A stretch of 64,000 nt of DNA. It comes from Ligustrum vulgare (taxonomy: Eukaryota > Streptophyta > Magnoliopsida > Lamiales > Oleaceae). The translations under genes were made by a program, and so were the position numbers. Shown one piece after another: positions 1 through 10,889 of the stretch (the stretch's first letter is position 1; every line of letters starts with the position of its first letter). The stretch spans positions 7,812,014 to 7,876,013 of the forward strand of contig OY743169.1 of the NCBI GenBank assembly GCA_963555705.1, read 5' to 3'. A model generated the notes under the pieces. It was given only the letters and a program-made list of their open reading frames with translations. It did no database searches and was not told where the DNA came from.

Positions 1-449
1 TAAATTGGACTGAGAAAATATAAATACGCAAAAATAAAATGCAAATACGAAACACAAAGATTTACGTGGTTCAGCAATTTGCCTACGTCCACGGACCCAC
101 ACCAATATATTTCACTAACTCGAAATATGAGGAGTACAAAAATACTACACTGTATTTTTATCTGCCTATGCAAAGGCTATTCTCTCCAACTCACTTTTCT
201 CCCTATTTTGTGAAATGCTTCTCTTGTGTTGCTCTCTACACAAGATCACTCTTTGTTGTGGTGGTGTATTACAAGTGAATTTTAGCCTTCTATTTATAGG
301 CAAAATTCACAAGCATGCATGACAAATTTTCAACAAAATTAGGCCACATTTTAGCTCCATGTCTTTTGTCAAAAGTTGGCTCCTTTTGACTAGCTTTTGT
401 CTTCCAATTTCAACAAAATTAGGCCACATTTTAGCCCCATTTTTCAACA
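1..449 (-). repeat. Copia-1 3' LTR (partial)
   Basis: It matches 4610-5058 base for base except for two substitutions (near 208 and 279), with no indels. The first 51 bp expected from the other LTR are cut off by the window edge. The LTR ends in CA on the plus strand (TG on the element strand) next to the purine tract. Confidence 0.97.
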
Positions 450-460
450 ATCTCCCACTT
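450..460 (-). other. Copia-1 polypurine tract
   Basis: Read on the minus strand, AAGTGGGAGATT lies directly before the TG of the 3' LTR. This is the usual plus-strand primer position of copia elements, and Copia-2 has the same tract at the same place. Confidence 0.85.
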
Positions 461-540
461 GGGGACAAATGTGGCTTCCCCTGAGATATCTCCTTCTTGC
501 AACTCCTTGTGAAATATGGTGTGAGTCATTTCCTTTGTCT

Positions 541-3500
541 TCACTTCAGAAGACCAATTGAAGCTGAGCACAGCTCCAATTTTTCCTTTGTTACTGTCTT
601 GGTCATCATGTCGGCTGGGTTCTTGCTACCCTGGATCTTCTCTAGTGTTAATACTTCATCCTCTGGAAGAGACCTGATGAAGTGATAACGGAGTCCAATG
701 TGCTTGGTTCTAGAATGAAATGCTGAATTCTTTGCCAGATGTATCGCACTCTGACTATCACTGTGCAAAACATTCTTCTCCTGACTGAATCCCAATTCTG
801 CCAACAAACCCTGTAACCAGATCATTTCTTTGCTAGCCTCGGTTACTGCCACGTACTCTGCTTCTGTAGTGGATAGAGCAACAATCTTCTGTATCTGCGA
901 AATCCAGCTAACTGCAGTAGTACCTACTGTGAAAACATAACCAGTAGTACTTCTCCTGCGATCTACTTCGCCAGCAAAATCTGCATCTACAAAGCCTTGT
1001 AGAGTCACCTCGCCTCGTCCAAAGCATAAGCATCTATCAGTAGTTCCCCGTAGATATCTTAATATCCACTTTACTGCTTCCCAATGCTGCTTTCCTGGAT
1101 TTGCCATAAACCTGCTCACAACTCCCACTGCATGAGCAATATCTGGTCTGGTACAAACCATGGCATACATCAAACTTCCAATGGCTGAGGCATATGGTAT
1201 TTTAGCCATGAAGTTTATCTCGTCCTCTGTCTTAGGACTCTGATCACTAGATAGACGGAAGTGATTAGCTAGTGGCGTGCTAACAGCCTTCGCACTGCAC
1301 ATGTTAAATCTCTGCAGAACTTGACTAATGTACTTGGCCTGAGATAACTGCAAGATACCCTTCTGCTTATCTCTGAAAATCCTCATTCCGAGAATCTGCT
1401 TCGCTGCACCCAAGTCCTTCATTTCGAATTCTGCTGACAGCTGCATCTTTAACTTCTTGATTTCGTCCATATCTGAGCCTGCTACTAACATATCATCGAC
1501 ATAAAGTAGCAAAATTATATAACTGGACTCGAATCTCCTGAAGTAGCAACAATGGTCAGCATTACATTTGAAGTAGCCATTTTTCTGCATAAATCCGTCG
1601 AACTTCTTGTACCACTGTCTCGGGGCTTGCTTTAAGCCATACAGGCTCTTCTTCAATTTGCAAACGAGCTTCTCCTTTCCTTTGACTGAGAAGCCTTCTG
1701 GCTGCTGCATATATATTTCCTCCTCAAGGTCACCATGGAGGAAAGCAGTTTTTACATCTAACTGCTCCAAGTGCAAACCCTCTGCTGCAACAATACTCAA
1801 GACTGATCTGATTGTTGTCAGCTTCACAACTGGCGAAAATATTTCCGTGTAGTCAATTCCTTCTTTCTGCTGGAAACCTTTGACCACCAACCTCGCCTTG
1901 TATCTCTTTGATCCATCATGTTCCTCCTTGATTCTGTACACCCACTTATTGTGTAGAGCTCTCTTTCCTGTAGGTAACTCGGCTAGTTCCCACGTCTGGT
2001 TAGAGATGAGAGACTTTATCTCATCTTTCATTGCAAGCTCCCACTTGCCAGAATCACCGACCTGACATGCCTCATGATAGCATTCAGGTTCACCTGCATC
2101 AGTAAGTAACATGTAGCTCATGTACTTTCTATTTGGAACATGAGGTCTGGTTGACCTTCTAAGAACAGGGACTGGAGACTGTGATGCATCAGTCTCTAGA
2201 ACAGGCTCCTGTAACTGCAGATCCTCCTCTGTCTGCTGCGACGTACTACTTTCTGGAGCATCATCCAACTCAACATATGTTGGACCATCATGTACTGTGT
2301 CATCGGACTGCACTGCATTTCTGTCCTTGTACGTAACCTTCTCGTTGAATATGACATCCCTGCTTCTGATGACCTTTCTGTTCTGGTCATCCCATAAGCG
2401 GTAGCCGAACTCATCTCCGCCATATCCAATGAATGTGCACTTTAGTGATTTGGAGTCTAGCTTGCCCCTTGCCTGATCACTAATATGTGCATATGCGACA
2501 CATCCAAAAACTTTCATGTGGGAAAGTTTTATTTCTTTTTCGCTCCATACTTCCTCCGGTATCCTGTACTCCAACGGTACCGAGGGTCCTCGATTGATCA
2601 GGTACACCGCTGTGTTGACTGCTTCTGCCCAAAACTGTTTGGGCAAGCCTGCATGTAACCTCATGCTTCTGGCTCTCTCCGTTAATGTCCGGTTCATACG
2701 TTCTGCAACTCCATTTTGCTGTGGAGTCCCTGGCAACGTCCTCTCCATTTTGATGCCATTCTGGTAACAGAACTTCTTGAACGCCATATCCGTATATTCT
2801 CCTCCGTTATCGGACCTCAGCTTCTTTACTCGCAATCCTGTTTCATTTTCCACCATGGCTTTCCACTTCTTGAACACATCGAATACTTCGGACTTGTGTC
2901 TCAAGAAATAAACCCACACTTTTCTCGAGTGGTCATCAATGAAAGTCACAAAGTATGACTTTCCGCCAATGGATGAAACTGCGGTTGGTCCCCAAACGTC
3001 TGTGTGGACTAACTCAAGTTTCTCTTGCTTCCGAGTTCTGCCACTAATGTTGAAACTCACCCTGGTCTGCTTCCCAAAGATGCAACTCTCGCATAAGTCT
3101 ATATCAGTAGACTGAAGCTCTGGTAGTTTCCCCTTTGCATGCATATACTTGAGTCCCTTCTGACTCATATGCCCAAGTCTCTGGTGCCACAAGTTTGGGC
3201 CCTCCTTGCTTTTAGCAACTGCAATTGTCACACAAGCATCCGCCGTTGTGTAGAGGGTGCCAGTATCCTTGCCTCGAGCGATAATCATGGCGCCCTTGGT
3301 GATCTTCCAGTTATCACCAGAGAAGGTGGTGACATGTCCTTCTCCCGACAATTGCTTGACGGAGATCAAGTTCTTCCTCAATTCTGGAATATGTCTCACG
3401 TCCTTCAGCTTCCACACAGATCCATTGATCTTGATCTGTACATCACCCTTTCCGACCACGTCACACGGTTGATCATTACCGAGATAGACTCTACCAAAAT

Positions 3501-4431
3501 CACCCCGCGTATAGTTTACAAAAAACTCCTTGTTTGAGGTAGCATGAAAAGATGCTCCGGAATCAATCACCCAGTATTCCGTTTTTCTCTCCAAAGAGCA
3601 TATCAAAGCATCGTCCGCTTCCTCTTCCACAACATTGACTTCTGTCCTGTCCTCCTTTTCTTTTGGAGGTGCTGTGCACTGATTTTTGTAATGACCGGTC
3701 TTGCCACACTTCCAACATTCCACAACCTTTGTCTTGTTGGAATTGTTTGGATTTCTGGACCTCGATCTGCCACTTCTGAATTTGCCGTTACCCCACCCAT
3801 TTCCTCTGTTGGAACTCCTGCCTCTGCTTTCCACGTTCAACGCCGATCCTGAAGTTGAGACACCTTCTGACTGTCGTCTGATCTCCTCCGTTAAGATCAT
3901 GCTTACGACATCATCGAACTTCAATTTTGACTTTCCGGCAGAGCCACTAATTGCTGTGACTGTACCATTCCAGCTGTCTGGCAACTGCCCAAGAATTAAC
4001 AGAGCTCGAACTTCATCACTAAAAGTGATTTCGACTGTGTTTAGCTGGTCCGTCACTTCATTGAATTCATTTAGGTGCTCCCCAAATCTTCCGCCTTCGG
4101 CCATCTTCATATTGAACAGCTTTTTAATTAAGTGGACTTTATTTGCTGCAGATGGCTGTTCGTACATGCTAGAAAGGGCTGCCATGAGAGACTCTGTCGT
4201 CTTCTCATTTTTTATGTTGAAGGCCACTGACTTTGACAACGTCAGCCTGATTGTGCCGAGTGCTTTTCGATCAAGCAACTCCCAATCCCCCTGGCTTATA
4301 TCTTCTGGCTTTTCTTTTAGTGGCTTGTATAGATCCTTCTGGTACAGATAGTCCTCCATTTGCATTTTCCAAAATCCAAATTTTGAACCATCAAATTTGT
4401 CAATTTTGGATATTTTCTCATCTGTCGACAT
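541..4431 (-). CDS. Copia-1 Gag-Pol polyprotein
   Basis: A single open frame of 1296 codons encodes the retrotransposon polyprotein, which is processed into capsid, protease, integrase and reverse transcriptase/RNase H. I take the ATG at 4431 (protein starting MSTDEK); an in-frame GTG nine bases upstream is unlikely. In order: UBN2-type Gag (about 40-190), a basic linker, a CCHC zinc knuckle (CWKCGKTGHYKNQC, about 239-252), protease DSGAS (about 290-294), the integrase HHCC finger (about 416-450) with catalytic D478, D541 and E577, an integrase C-terminal region with polymorphic acidic linker (about 700-760), reverse transcriptase with YVDD near 977-980, and RNase H with the DAD and TEAEY motifs near 1149-1192. 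All catalytic residues I can recognise are present, so the copy may still be competent. It differs from the Copia-2 protein at about 35 positions. Confidence 0.97.
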   Translation of the reverse strand: MSTDEKISKIDKFDGSKFGFWKMQMEDYLYQKDLYKPLKEKPEDISQGDWELLDRKALGTIRLTLSKSVAFNIKNEKTTESLMAALSSMYEQPSAANKVHLIKKLFNMKMAEGGRFGEHLNEFNEVTDQLNTVEITFSDEVRALLILGQLPDSWNGTVTAISGSAGKSKLKFDDVVSMILTEEIRRQSEGVSTSGSALNVESRGRSSNRGNGWGNGKFRSGRSRSRNPNNSNKTKVVECWKCGKTGHYKNQCTAPPKEKEDRTEVNVVEEEADDALICSLERKTEYWVIDSGASFHATSNKEFFVNYTRGDFGRVYLGNDQPCDVVGKGDVQIKINGSVWKLKDVRHIPELRKNLISVKQLSGEGHVTTFSGDNWKITKGAMIIARGKDTGTLYTTADACVTIAVAKSKEGPNLWHQRLGHMSQKGLKYMHAKGKLPELQSTDIDLCESCIFGKQTRVSFNISGRTRKQEKLELVHTDVWGPTAVSSIGGKSYFVTFIDDHSRKVWVYFLRHKSEVFDVFKKWKAMVENETGLRVKKLRSDNGGEYTDMAFKKFCYQNGIKMERTLPGTPQQNGVAERMNRTLTERARSMRLHAGLPKQFWAEAVNTAVYLINRGPSVPLEYRIPEEVWSEKEIKLSHMKVFGCVAYAHISDQARGKLDSKSLKCTFIGYGGDEFGYRLWDDQNRKVIRSRDVIFNEKVTYKDRNAVQSDDTVHDGPTYVELDDAPESSTSQQTEEDLQLQEPVLETDASQSPVPVLRRSTRPHVPNRKYMSYMLLTDAGEPECYHEACQVGDSGKWELAMKDEIKSLISNQTWELAELPTGKRALHNKWVYRIKEEHDGSKRYKARLVVKGFQQKEGIDYTEIFSPVVKLTTIRSVLSIVAAEGLHLEQLDVKTAFLHGDLEEEIYMQQPEGFSVKGKEKLVCKLKKSLYGLKQAPRQWYKKFDGFMQKNGYFKCNADHCCYFRRFESSYIILLLYVDDMLVAGSDMDEIKKLKMQLSAEFEMKDLGAAKQILGMRIFRDKQKGILQLSQAKYISQVLQRFNMCSAKAVSTPLANHFRLSSDQSPKTEDEINFMAKIPYASAIGSLMYAMVCTRPDIAHAVGVVSRFMANPGKQHWEAVKWILRYLRGTTDRCLCFGRGEVTLQGFVDADFAGEVDRRRSTTGYVFTVGTTAVSWISQIQKIVALSTTEAEYVAVTEASKEMIWLQGLLAELGFSQEKNVLHSDSQSAIHLAKNSAFHSRTKHIGLRYHFIRSLPEDEVLTLEKIQGSKNPADMMTKTVTKEKLELCSASIGLLK

Positions 4432-4544
4432 TGCTCCCACTCGATCACAAAACAGTCTAAAGAAATCTTTTCTGATGTGGAAGATCAGTCAAAGCTGCAA
4501 CCACAGAGCATACTAAGAATTTCAAAAGATTTTAATGAGCCAAA

Positions 4545-4556
4545 ACTCTGATACCA
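4545..4556 (-). other. Copia-1 primer-binding site
   Basis: On the minus strand TGGTATCAGAG begins two bases after the 5' LTR. It is complementary to the 3' end of plant initiator Met-tRNA. The twelfth base is T where the consensus and Copia-2 have C. Confidence 0.9.
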
Positions 4557-4558
4557 AT

Positions 4559-5058
4559 TGTTGGGAATTAGGACGCAACTAATCCCGCCCAGGATCGATG
4601 TGACACAAATAAATTGGACTGAGAAAATATAAATACGCAAAAATAAAATGCAAATACGAAACACAAAGATTTACGTGGTTCAGCAATTTGCCTACGTCCA
4701 CGGACCCACACCAATATATTTCACTAACTCGAAATATGAGGAGTACAAAAATACTACACTGTATTTTTATCTGCCTATGCAAAGGCTATTCTCTCCAACT
4801 CACTTTTCTCCCTATTTTGTGAAATGCCTCTCTTGTGTTGCTCTCTACACAAGATCACTCTTTGTTGTGGTGGTGTATTACAAGTGAGTTTTAGCCTTCT
4901 ATTTATAGGCAAAATTCACAAGCATGCATGACAAATTTTCAACAAAATTAGGCCACATTTTAGCTCCATGTCTTTTGTCAAAAGTTGGCTCCTTTTGACT
5001 AGCTTTTGTCTTCCAATTTCAACAAAATTAGGCCACATTTTAGCCCCATTTTTCAACA
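4559..5058 (-). repeat. Copia-1 5' LTR (500 bp)
   Basis: A complete LTR bounded by TG and CA with TGTTG/CAACA inverted ends. U3 lies to the right, and a TATAAAT box is at 4901-4907 on the minus strand. A 30-bp motif occurs twice in U3 (4940-4969 and 5020-5049), 80 bp apart. The inner half (about 4559-4811) matches the Copia-2 LTR; the outer 247 bp does not. Confidence 0.97.
4901..4907 (-). promoter_or_regulatory. Copia-1 LTR TATA box
   Basis: TATAAAT on the minus strand in U3, upstream of the part shared with Copia-2 (R-U5). The position suits the retrotransposon promoter; transcription itself cannot be seen. Confidence 0.65.
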
Positions 5059-7580
5059 CGAACATCATTGGCATTTCATCAATCCTACCTTATATTAGGT
5101 ACTTTGCATATTAATAATGTAAATACTGCAATCTCCACTGCAAACACATAATTAATGGACTAACAATCAGGAAAAAAAGGGACAACTCCAGTTAAATAAA
5201 ACAAAATTTGTAAGTGTTTTTATGGACTGACCCATTTGTTTGTTGCGGACAGTGGTCAATCAACCTACATTCAAGAGGGGTATCGGGGAAAGTGTGAGTC
5301 TCAGAATTCAGTGACTTAGCTATAATTGGAACGGTTAGCACCATAGAACGGATGGCTGCATAAACGACCACATTCTTAACGACAGCTGTGTATGAGTTGT
5401 ACATTTCAAACCTCCAATTAATCATGTCAAAGTGCCCAAGTATCCAGTGAGCCGGATTCCCTATCCACATCGGTATGAGAACATGATCAACCTTAGTCCA
5501 CGAGGTATTGAATGCTATTTTTCGGCCCTTAGCGTATGAAAAAAGTGATTCATGTCTGTGTAATGCTTTGGTATCAGTTTGAATTGCTTTTTATATTCCT
5601 CTGATTTTGACATCAAAGTTACAATATATTGTTGTTGCATGTATACCCCTATCATTTTTCAACTTTAAGAACATTCGCATAAAGTAGAAAGCGGCATCGA
5701 TGTGCTGCATAATAAACATAATTTGAATTGTGACAAGCATTCTAATGAAAAGAATAATAAATGAAGTAGAATGATTCATATATGTGAAGGAATAGTTCAC
5801 GAATATTCACATATAGGTTTACTGAATCATTTAGGCAACTTGAAACCTCACGTAAATCACGCCACCAAATCTTCGAGATGATCGAAATGGGGCCCAGTTT
5901 TATCAACGGGGAAAGTTCTATTACGTCACCATCAGTAGTAGTCTCACTGTTGAATGTAACCATATGTAAATTATATTTACTATATACATAGCAATGTCAC
6001 AAAACAATCCTGTTTTCTAAACATAGGTACCTATTTTAGTTCCTAGTGACTTCATGGTAGAATTTGTTGAATGCATCAATATCCATACTCGATGGAGGGT
6101 CCATACATGTCCTGTAAACAAAAACATTATCACATCTGGTTGATAAGGACTTAGGCACCGAAATGCCACTTGGAATTGGTTTCTGATGGTGTTGATTTGG
6201 GGTATATGGAATACTGTCATAATCAAGGTTGATTGGGATAGGTGATATCTGCAATTATGATAGACGCATGTATTGTGAATGTTCTAATAGTGTGAATTTA
6301 ATAAGAAATTAGTGTATAAATAACAATTTTGAGAACCTCTGAAGTAAATGCTTGCTTTGCCTTAATCTTTTTGGCAGGAGTGCTTTGAGAGATGCATAAC
6401 GTAATACCATCGATCTTCAGGCTGGGTGACGGCAGATGTGCATCTCCAGTCTGCACTTCTAGTTCAGATTTTCACTTGCAGGTGCCTTCATTCGATACCA
6501 TTTTTCCTTTGTGCAGCTTCTCACTTCCTGACAACTGTAAATTGGTGCATAAGGTGAAATGGACCCGCAAAAAATACATATGCTAATATCACAACCAAAT
6601 GGGATTTAGAAAATGAATATTTAAGTAGTTAAGAGGACGTCAAAAGCAGCAACATTGATGTATGCGTACCATTTTTTGACATTGGTCATCCATATCTACT
6701 ATGTACTCCTTAGTTAGCACCAGACCATCGTCTAGAATAATATCCCCATCACGAGGTCGTGATCTATTCCTAGGTCAAAACTAGGTGACGTTGCGTGGCA
6801 TGGATAGTATCCTTTAGACGCCTTAAGGTCTTTGAAGCTGATTCCATGGAGTGTAACATTTCCTTCATATCCCTATATAAATTTATTATTTTTATTAATA
6901 AAAAAAAAGGTGATGTAGCAGATGCTAACCACTTATTCAAAATAAACATAACACATGAGCTTGAAATTCAAGTACACTTGATCCTAAATAAAAAAGTTAC
7001 AAGAAAAGACCTTTATGCTCGAAGGGGGAAGCATGCTTGTTTGATCCGATCATTTTGCCATTGATAGATGAATCATGGTTAGAGTAATTTCCATTTGAAG
7101 TGTAATGCGACTGCGTATTAGTACAAATACGTTGTAAATACAATGTTGAAGTTCTCAAAACATAGATGTTGATGAAGTTAATATACATGATCGACATGTG
7201 TTTTCCACATAAACCCTCGGTTACTCACAGACATAATAATCCCTCCAAAAAGAAAGACTCAAATGTGGTGTTTAGAATGGGTTGAACGATGTTAAAAACA
7301 GGTAATTTCTGGAGTATACCTTGCTGGTAGTTTGGGAACGTGTTGTATTCCTTCCACTCTTACTGGAATGATGGAATGATACTCTGACTCTAGAATTTGC
7401 AGACGGGATGCACAGATCGTGCGGTGGGGCTGATGGCAAGCATGAAATGGGGCTTCCCTAAGTAGGCATGTTTTGGTATAATGGATTTTTGAAGCACTCC
7501 TCGACTTGTTATCCATCACCTATAAGCAGTTTCACAGCTATTTAGTTGTATTCGTTAGTGAATCCCAAAAGGGAAACTTA

Positions 7581-8454
7581 GCCCCTGTTCTCTTTGCTGT
7601 TTTGAGGTCGTTTTCTGTTTTTATTTTCGAAAACGCTAAAAACGCGTTCTCTTTACCATTTTCGAAAACGCATTTTGGAAAACAAAAAAAAAATTGTACA
7701 CAAAACGGAAAACGCCCGAAACATCGTTTTGGGCGTTTTGTGTGTATTTCGACAAAAAATGTCCAAAACGCGAAAAACGCGTTTTGGGAATTTTTTTTTT
7801 TTTTTTTAGAACTAAGCTTAATATAAAGTTTTATATTTTTTTTAGAATTATCCTAACTTGGAACTAAGCTTAATATAAAGTTTTATATTTTTTTTAGAAT
7901 TATCCTAACTTGGAACTAAGCCTAAATAAAGATTTTTTTTTTTTTTTTAGAATTATCCTAACTTGGAACTTAGTTTAAATAAAGTTTTATTGAATTCAAT
8001 ATCAACATTACAAAAAAAAAAAATTAAATGAGAATTCTTGTTGTTATATTTCAAAAAATGTAATGATAAATGGACTCTAGTGGTTTTGAAAGAACTTGCA
8101 TTTTTTGAATTTTAATAGAAGTAGAGTTTTCTCAAGTCCCGAACCTGATCAAACTGTGTTAATATAGACTCTTAATGCTCACATTAGTGTGTTGCATGTA
8201 ACCATATTTTTAGTGTATTGTGAAAGGAAATTTGAGTTGGAGTTAGTAGTATTCAGCAAGCAAATTAATTAAAAATAATTTAAATAGTGTTCTGCAAAAT
8301 TTCAAACAGAAAGTGTTTTTCATTTTCAAAAACAGTTTTCAGAAATGACAAACTAAACGCGTTTTCAGCAAATTTGAAAACAAAAATGAAAACATAAAAT
8401 ACAAAACATTTTCGAAAATGAAAATACAAAATAAAATACAAACAGAACGCCACC
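7581..8454. mobile_element. Tourist-like MITE (874 bp)
   Basis: Inverted ends GCCCCTGTTCTCTTTG and GGTGGCGTTCTGTTTG are imperfect but share the GTTCT-TTTG core. They are flanked by TTA at 7578-7580 and 8455-8457, the duplication typical of PIF/Harbinger elements (CTTAG also repeats at both sides). The inside is rich in AAAACG and CGAAAACG motifs near both ends, with an AT-rich centre. No coding capacity. It sits in an intron of the Ulp1-like gene, with its right end 11 bases from a splice donor. Confidence 0.7.
7810..7975. repeat. About 53-bp tandem repeat, three copies
   Basis: Three successive units share the motif TAGAATTATCCTAACTTGGA, spaced about 53 bp, inside the MITE. The first two are almost identical; the third has extra T bases and substitutions. 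Confidence 0.85.
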
Positions 8455-10478
8455 TTAGTGTTACCTTGACAATTTTCGGACTACTCGTGCTCGGTGTTCG
8501 GAGTATTCCCTGATATATAGTCAAAAAATCAATTATTCTGATATAAGAGTGTCATTTAATTTAAGATCTGAAAGTTGAAGGTTTTTGGTCTGTGAGAATA
8601 TTTATGATACCTTGCCAATGTAAGTTCCTTTTGGTCTAGGTGTATGATGTTGTACCTAAAAACAAAAAATAATCAAAGTCATCATGTAGAAAATGGTTGT
8701 AATAATAGTGGTAATAATTTGGATCAGGTACCAAATAAGACCATTGATAGCATACCCCACACTACCAAATTCATGTCAACTAATTCATGCATTGATATTG
8801 GAGTCAAAAAAATACAAACCTTTGGCTGTTGGTTATTTATAGGCAAATTTGTACTAAAATGAGTATGACCCATTTTAGAACTAGTGGCAGTAGACATGTC
8901 ATGAACCACTTTAAGAGCCTCTGAGATGTTTTTGTTTACAAAGGTGACTAGTTCATCAACTTTCCATCGCAGGATGAATACCTCCTCAGCTGCCTTTGCA
9001 TGTTCAAGAGCAATTGTCTCCAGTCGCTTGATGTATTTTTCATGGTAGCTTGTGGTTCTCTGAGGAAGCATATCTTTTTTAGTTAGTGGCAAATCAAATC
9101 ATATACAAGGATATATATATGTGTGACACACATATTAATGTGATAGTCAGAAATGCATCTGAGAATCTTGATGTAAACCAGGGAATGACAAATGTCACGA
9201 TTACATAAAATGATGGTGCTACCACACATCAATGAAGATGTTGTATGTCAGATTACCGCTAGTGATTAGTGTAATTTACTTGAAAATGCATTTATGACAT
9301 TCAAATAATCCATATGACGAAACCTGCACAACGCATACCAAAATTCAATTAGAAATAGATGCTGCATTTTCTTTATTAATGTGCAGCAAAATTCTACCTG
9401 TCTTCGCTTCCCGACTGAATGATTTGGAGGGTCTTCTGGGATGCAGTCTACATTGACAGTAGAACTGGTTCCATGCTTTGCGTGTTGGTTCCTTATTTTG
9501 GTTTCACCAGGTAAGGTTATTTTGGATGTGACATTGTCACGCTGTCCATCGATGGAGTGACAGTTCAAATATTTTTCATGACCTGCTTGTGCTTCATTTA
9601 GCCTCACTGTTGGTGGATCTAATTTAGTGTATGATTTTGGGGACATTGATGTTTCACCTGGGAAAAAGTTGGGGCCATATTGAGGGCAGTCTGTAGATAG
9701 TAATTCACAGTCATCATCACTATCATCGACATCATAAATTATTTGTATGCCTTTCAGATCATGTGCCTTGAATTTAGATCCAAATTCTTCTTCGTTATCT
9801 GCCAACAGCACAGGCGGAATGACGTCACTTTTCAGTTCTAACATTGGACAAGGATGTTCTTCTATCACACCAATACTTTGTTGTTGTCTGGACAGACCAA
9901 ATGTTTCTACAACGAAGTCATCGTCATCATTATATGTATGCTTGCATAACCTCAAAAGAACAATTAAGAAAACTCAGAAATGCATCAATATATGAAAACT
10001 AAAATAGATGTGCTTTTGGGAAGGAGTAGTGATCACTATTTCCCAAACATGCTAATGAGATTGTACTGGCCGACCATGTATCATGGCTTCAGGATTATTC
10101 CGCTCCACATCATGCAGTTCACATTATCTTGTTAGAAATTAGCTCCAAATCAATTAAATGAGACTTGATTAATAGAGATTTAGAGAGTGATGCCAGACAA
10201 ACTTGACTAATACTAAATCAAAATAAGTGAAATGATCTTAAGAAAAATTGCATCAGGGTTTGATTCAACTATTTGACAGACCTGTTGAAATTAAAGACAA
10301 AAATAATCAATTGAGAAACAACCCAAAACAAAGATACAAACAGAGATTGCAAGATGAGCAAGAGTCATATAATGAAAAAGGCAAGATAAATTGATATTAT
10401 CCTTTACGTTATAATGATAACTTATAATCAACATTCCAAAAGTAATCAAGAGAGACTTTCTGCCATCAAAAGACACAC

Positions 10479-10590
10479 CTTTGATTTTGAGATAACTTTA
10501 ATAGCCACATCCTGCCCCTTCAAGTTTCCCTTCTTTCCCTTAGCTGCACAAGTATACCCAAGACATCTGATCAAAATTGACTGTGAAGGC
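10479..10590 (-). pseudogene. Captured exon of a CDPK-related kinase
   Basis: On the minus strand an exon encodes GYTCAAKGKKGNLKGQ followed by DVAIKVISKSK and ends at a GT donor (10478-10477). This is the glycine-rich loop region and the catalytic-lysine strand (VAIKV) of plant CDPK-related kinases, and the exon ends at the first intron position I recall for that family. No other kinase domain piece was found nearby, so only one exon is present. The glycine loop is degenerate. The family is recalled from knowledge, not searched. Confidence 0.6.
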
Positions 10591-10889
10591 ATCAGTGTAA
10601 AGGAGCCAAGATGTCTGATCATAAACCAAGGAAATCTTCATTTAGAAAAAAAAATGACAAAACAATAGAACTTACAGAATCAATTAAAAAAAAAAAAATC
10701 AAGGGTCACGGATCGTAACCATCAATAAATAATAACAACAAAGAACACCTAAAATTAAACTAATTTTTCCAACAAAATCAATAATTCTTTTCTCGAATTC
10801 CACCTCTATTACATCAAATTCTACAAAAGCCTATCCTCTAATTCCGACCCAATTGTATCATATATTTTTTATTTCAAAAAATTCAACAG

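Larger units (their letters stand above)
1..5058 (-). mobile_element. Copia-1: Ty1/copia LTR retrotransposon, left end cut by window
   Basis: An autonomous-looking Ty1/copia element lies on the minus strand. Seen in the sequence: two near-identical LTRs, an uninterrupted Gag-Pol reading frame, a primer-binding site complementary to initiator Met-tRNA beside the 5' LTR, and a purine tract beside the 3' LTR. The domain order protease, integrase, reverse transcriptase, RNase H defines copia; the Tork/Tnt1 side of the group is my inference from the general look of Gag. The first 51 bp of the left LTR lie outside the window, so only the right copy of the target duplication could be read (CGAAC at 5059-5063). 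It inserted just beyond the stop codon of a decayed Ulp1-like gene. Confidence 0.97.
5095..9955 (-). pseudogene. Decayed multi-exon gene with Ulp1/C48 protease domain
   Basis: Ulp1-type proteases cleave SUMO-like modifiers, and copies are common in plant transposons. At the C-terminal end the minus strand encodes a VDHVLIPMWIGNPAHW region with the catalytic His (about 5430-5520), then CPQQTNG. A 94-bp GT-AG intron (5138-5231) follows, then DCSIYIINM with the catalytic Cys codon at 5128-5130 and a stop at 5095-5097. The family's catalytic Asp after the aromatic residue reads Asn (MYNSY). Upstream exon-like pieces include HIDAAFYFMRM (about 5710), a WWRDL piece (about 5860), ISPIPINLDY (about 6240), 7310-7515, about 8620-8655, 8465-8509, a coiled-coil exon at about 8815-9060, and an acidic exon at 9398-9951. 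Stops near 6050 and 6475, plus frame breaks near 6780, argue for decay. Whether all exons belong to one gene is inferred. Confidence 0.65.

Noticed and set aside
39..278. 79-codon open frame on the plus strand (and its twin at 4648-4887)
   Set aside because: Lies entirely in the copia LTRs, antisense to the element; repeated only because the LTR is repeated.
3701..4351. Long antisense open frames across both copia Gag-Pol genes (also 54531-55181, 55345-55743)
   Set aside because: Shadows of the polyprotein frame; hydrophobic compositions and no start or family signal.
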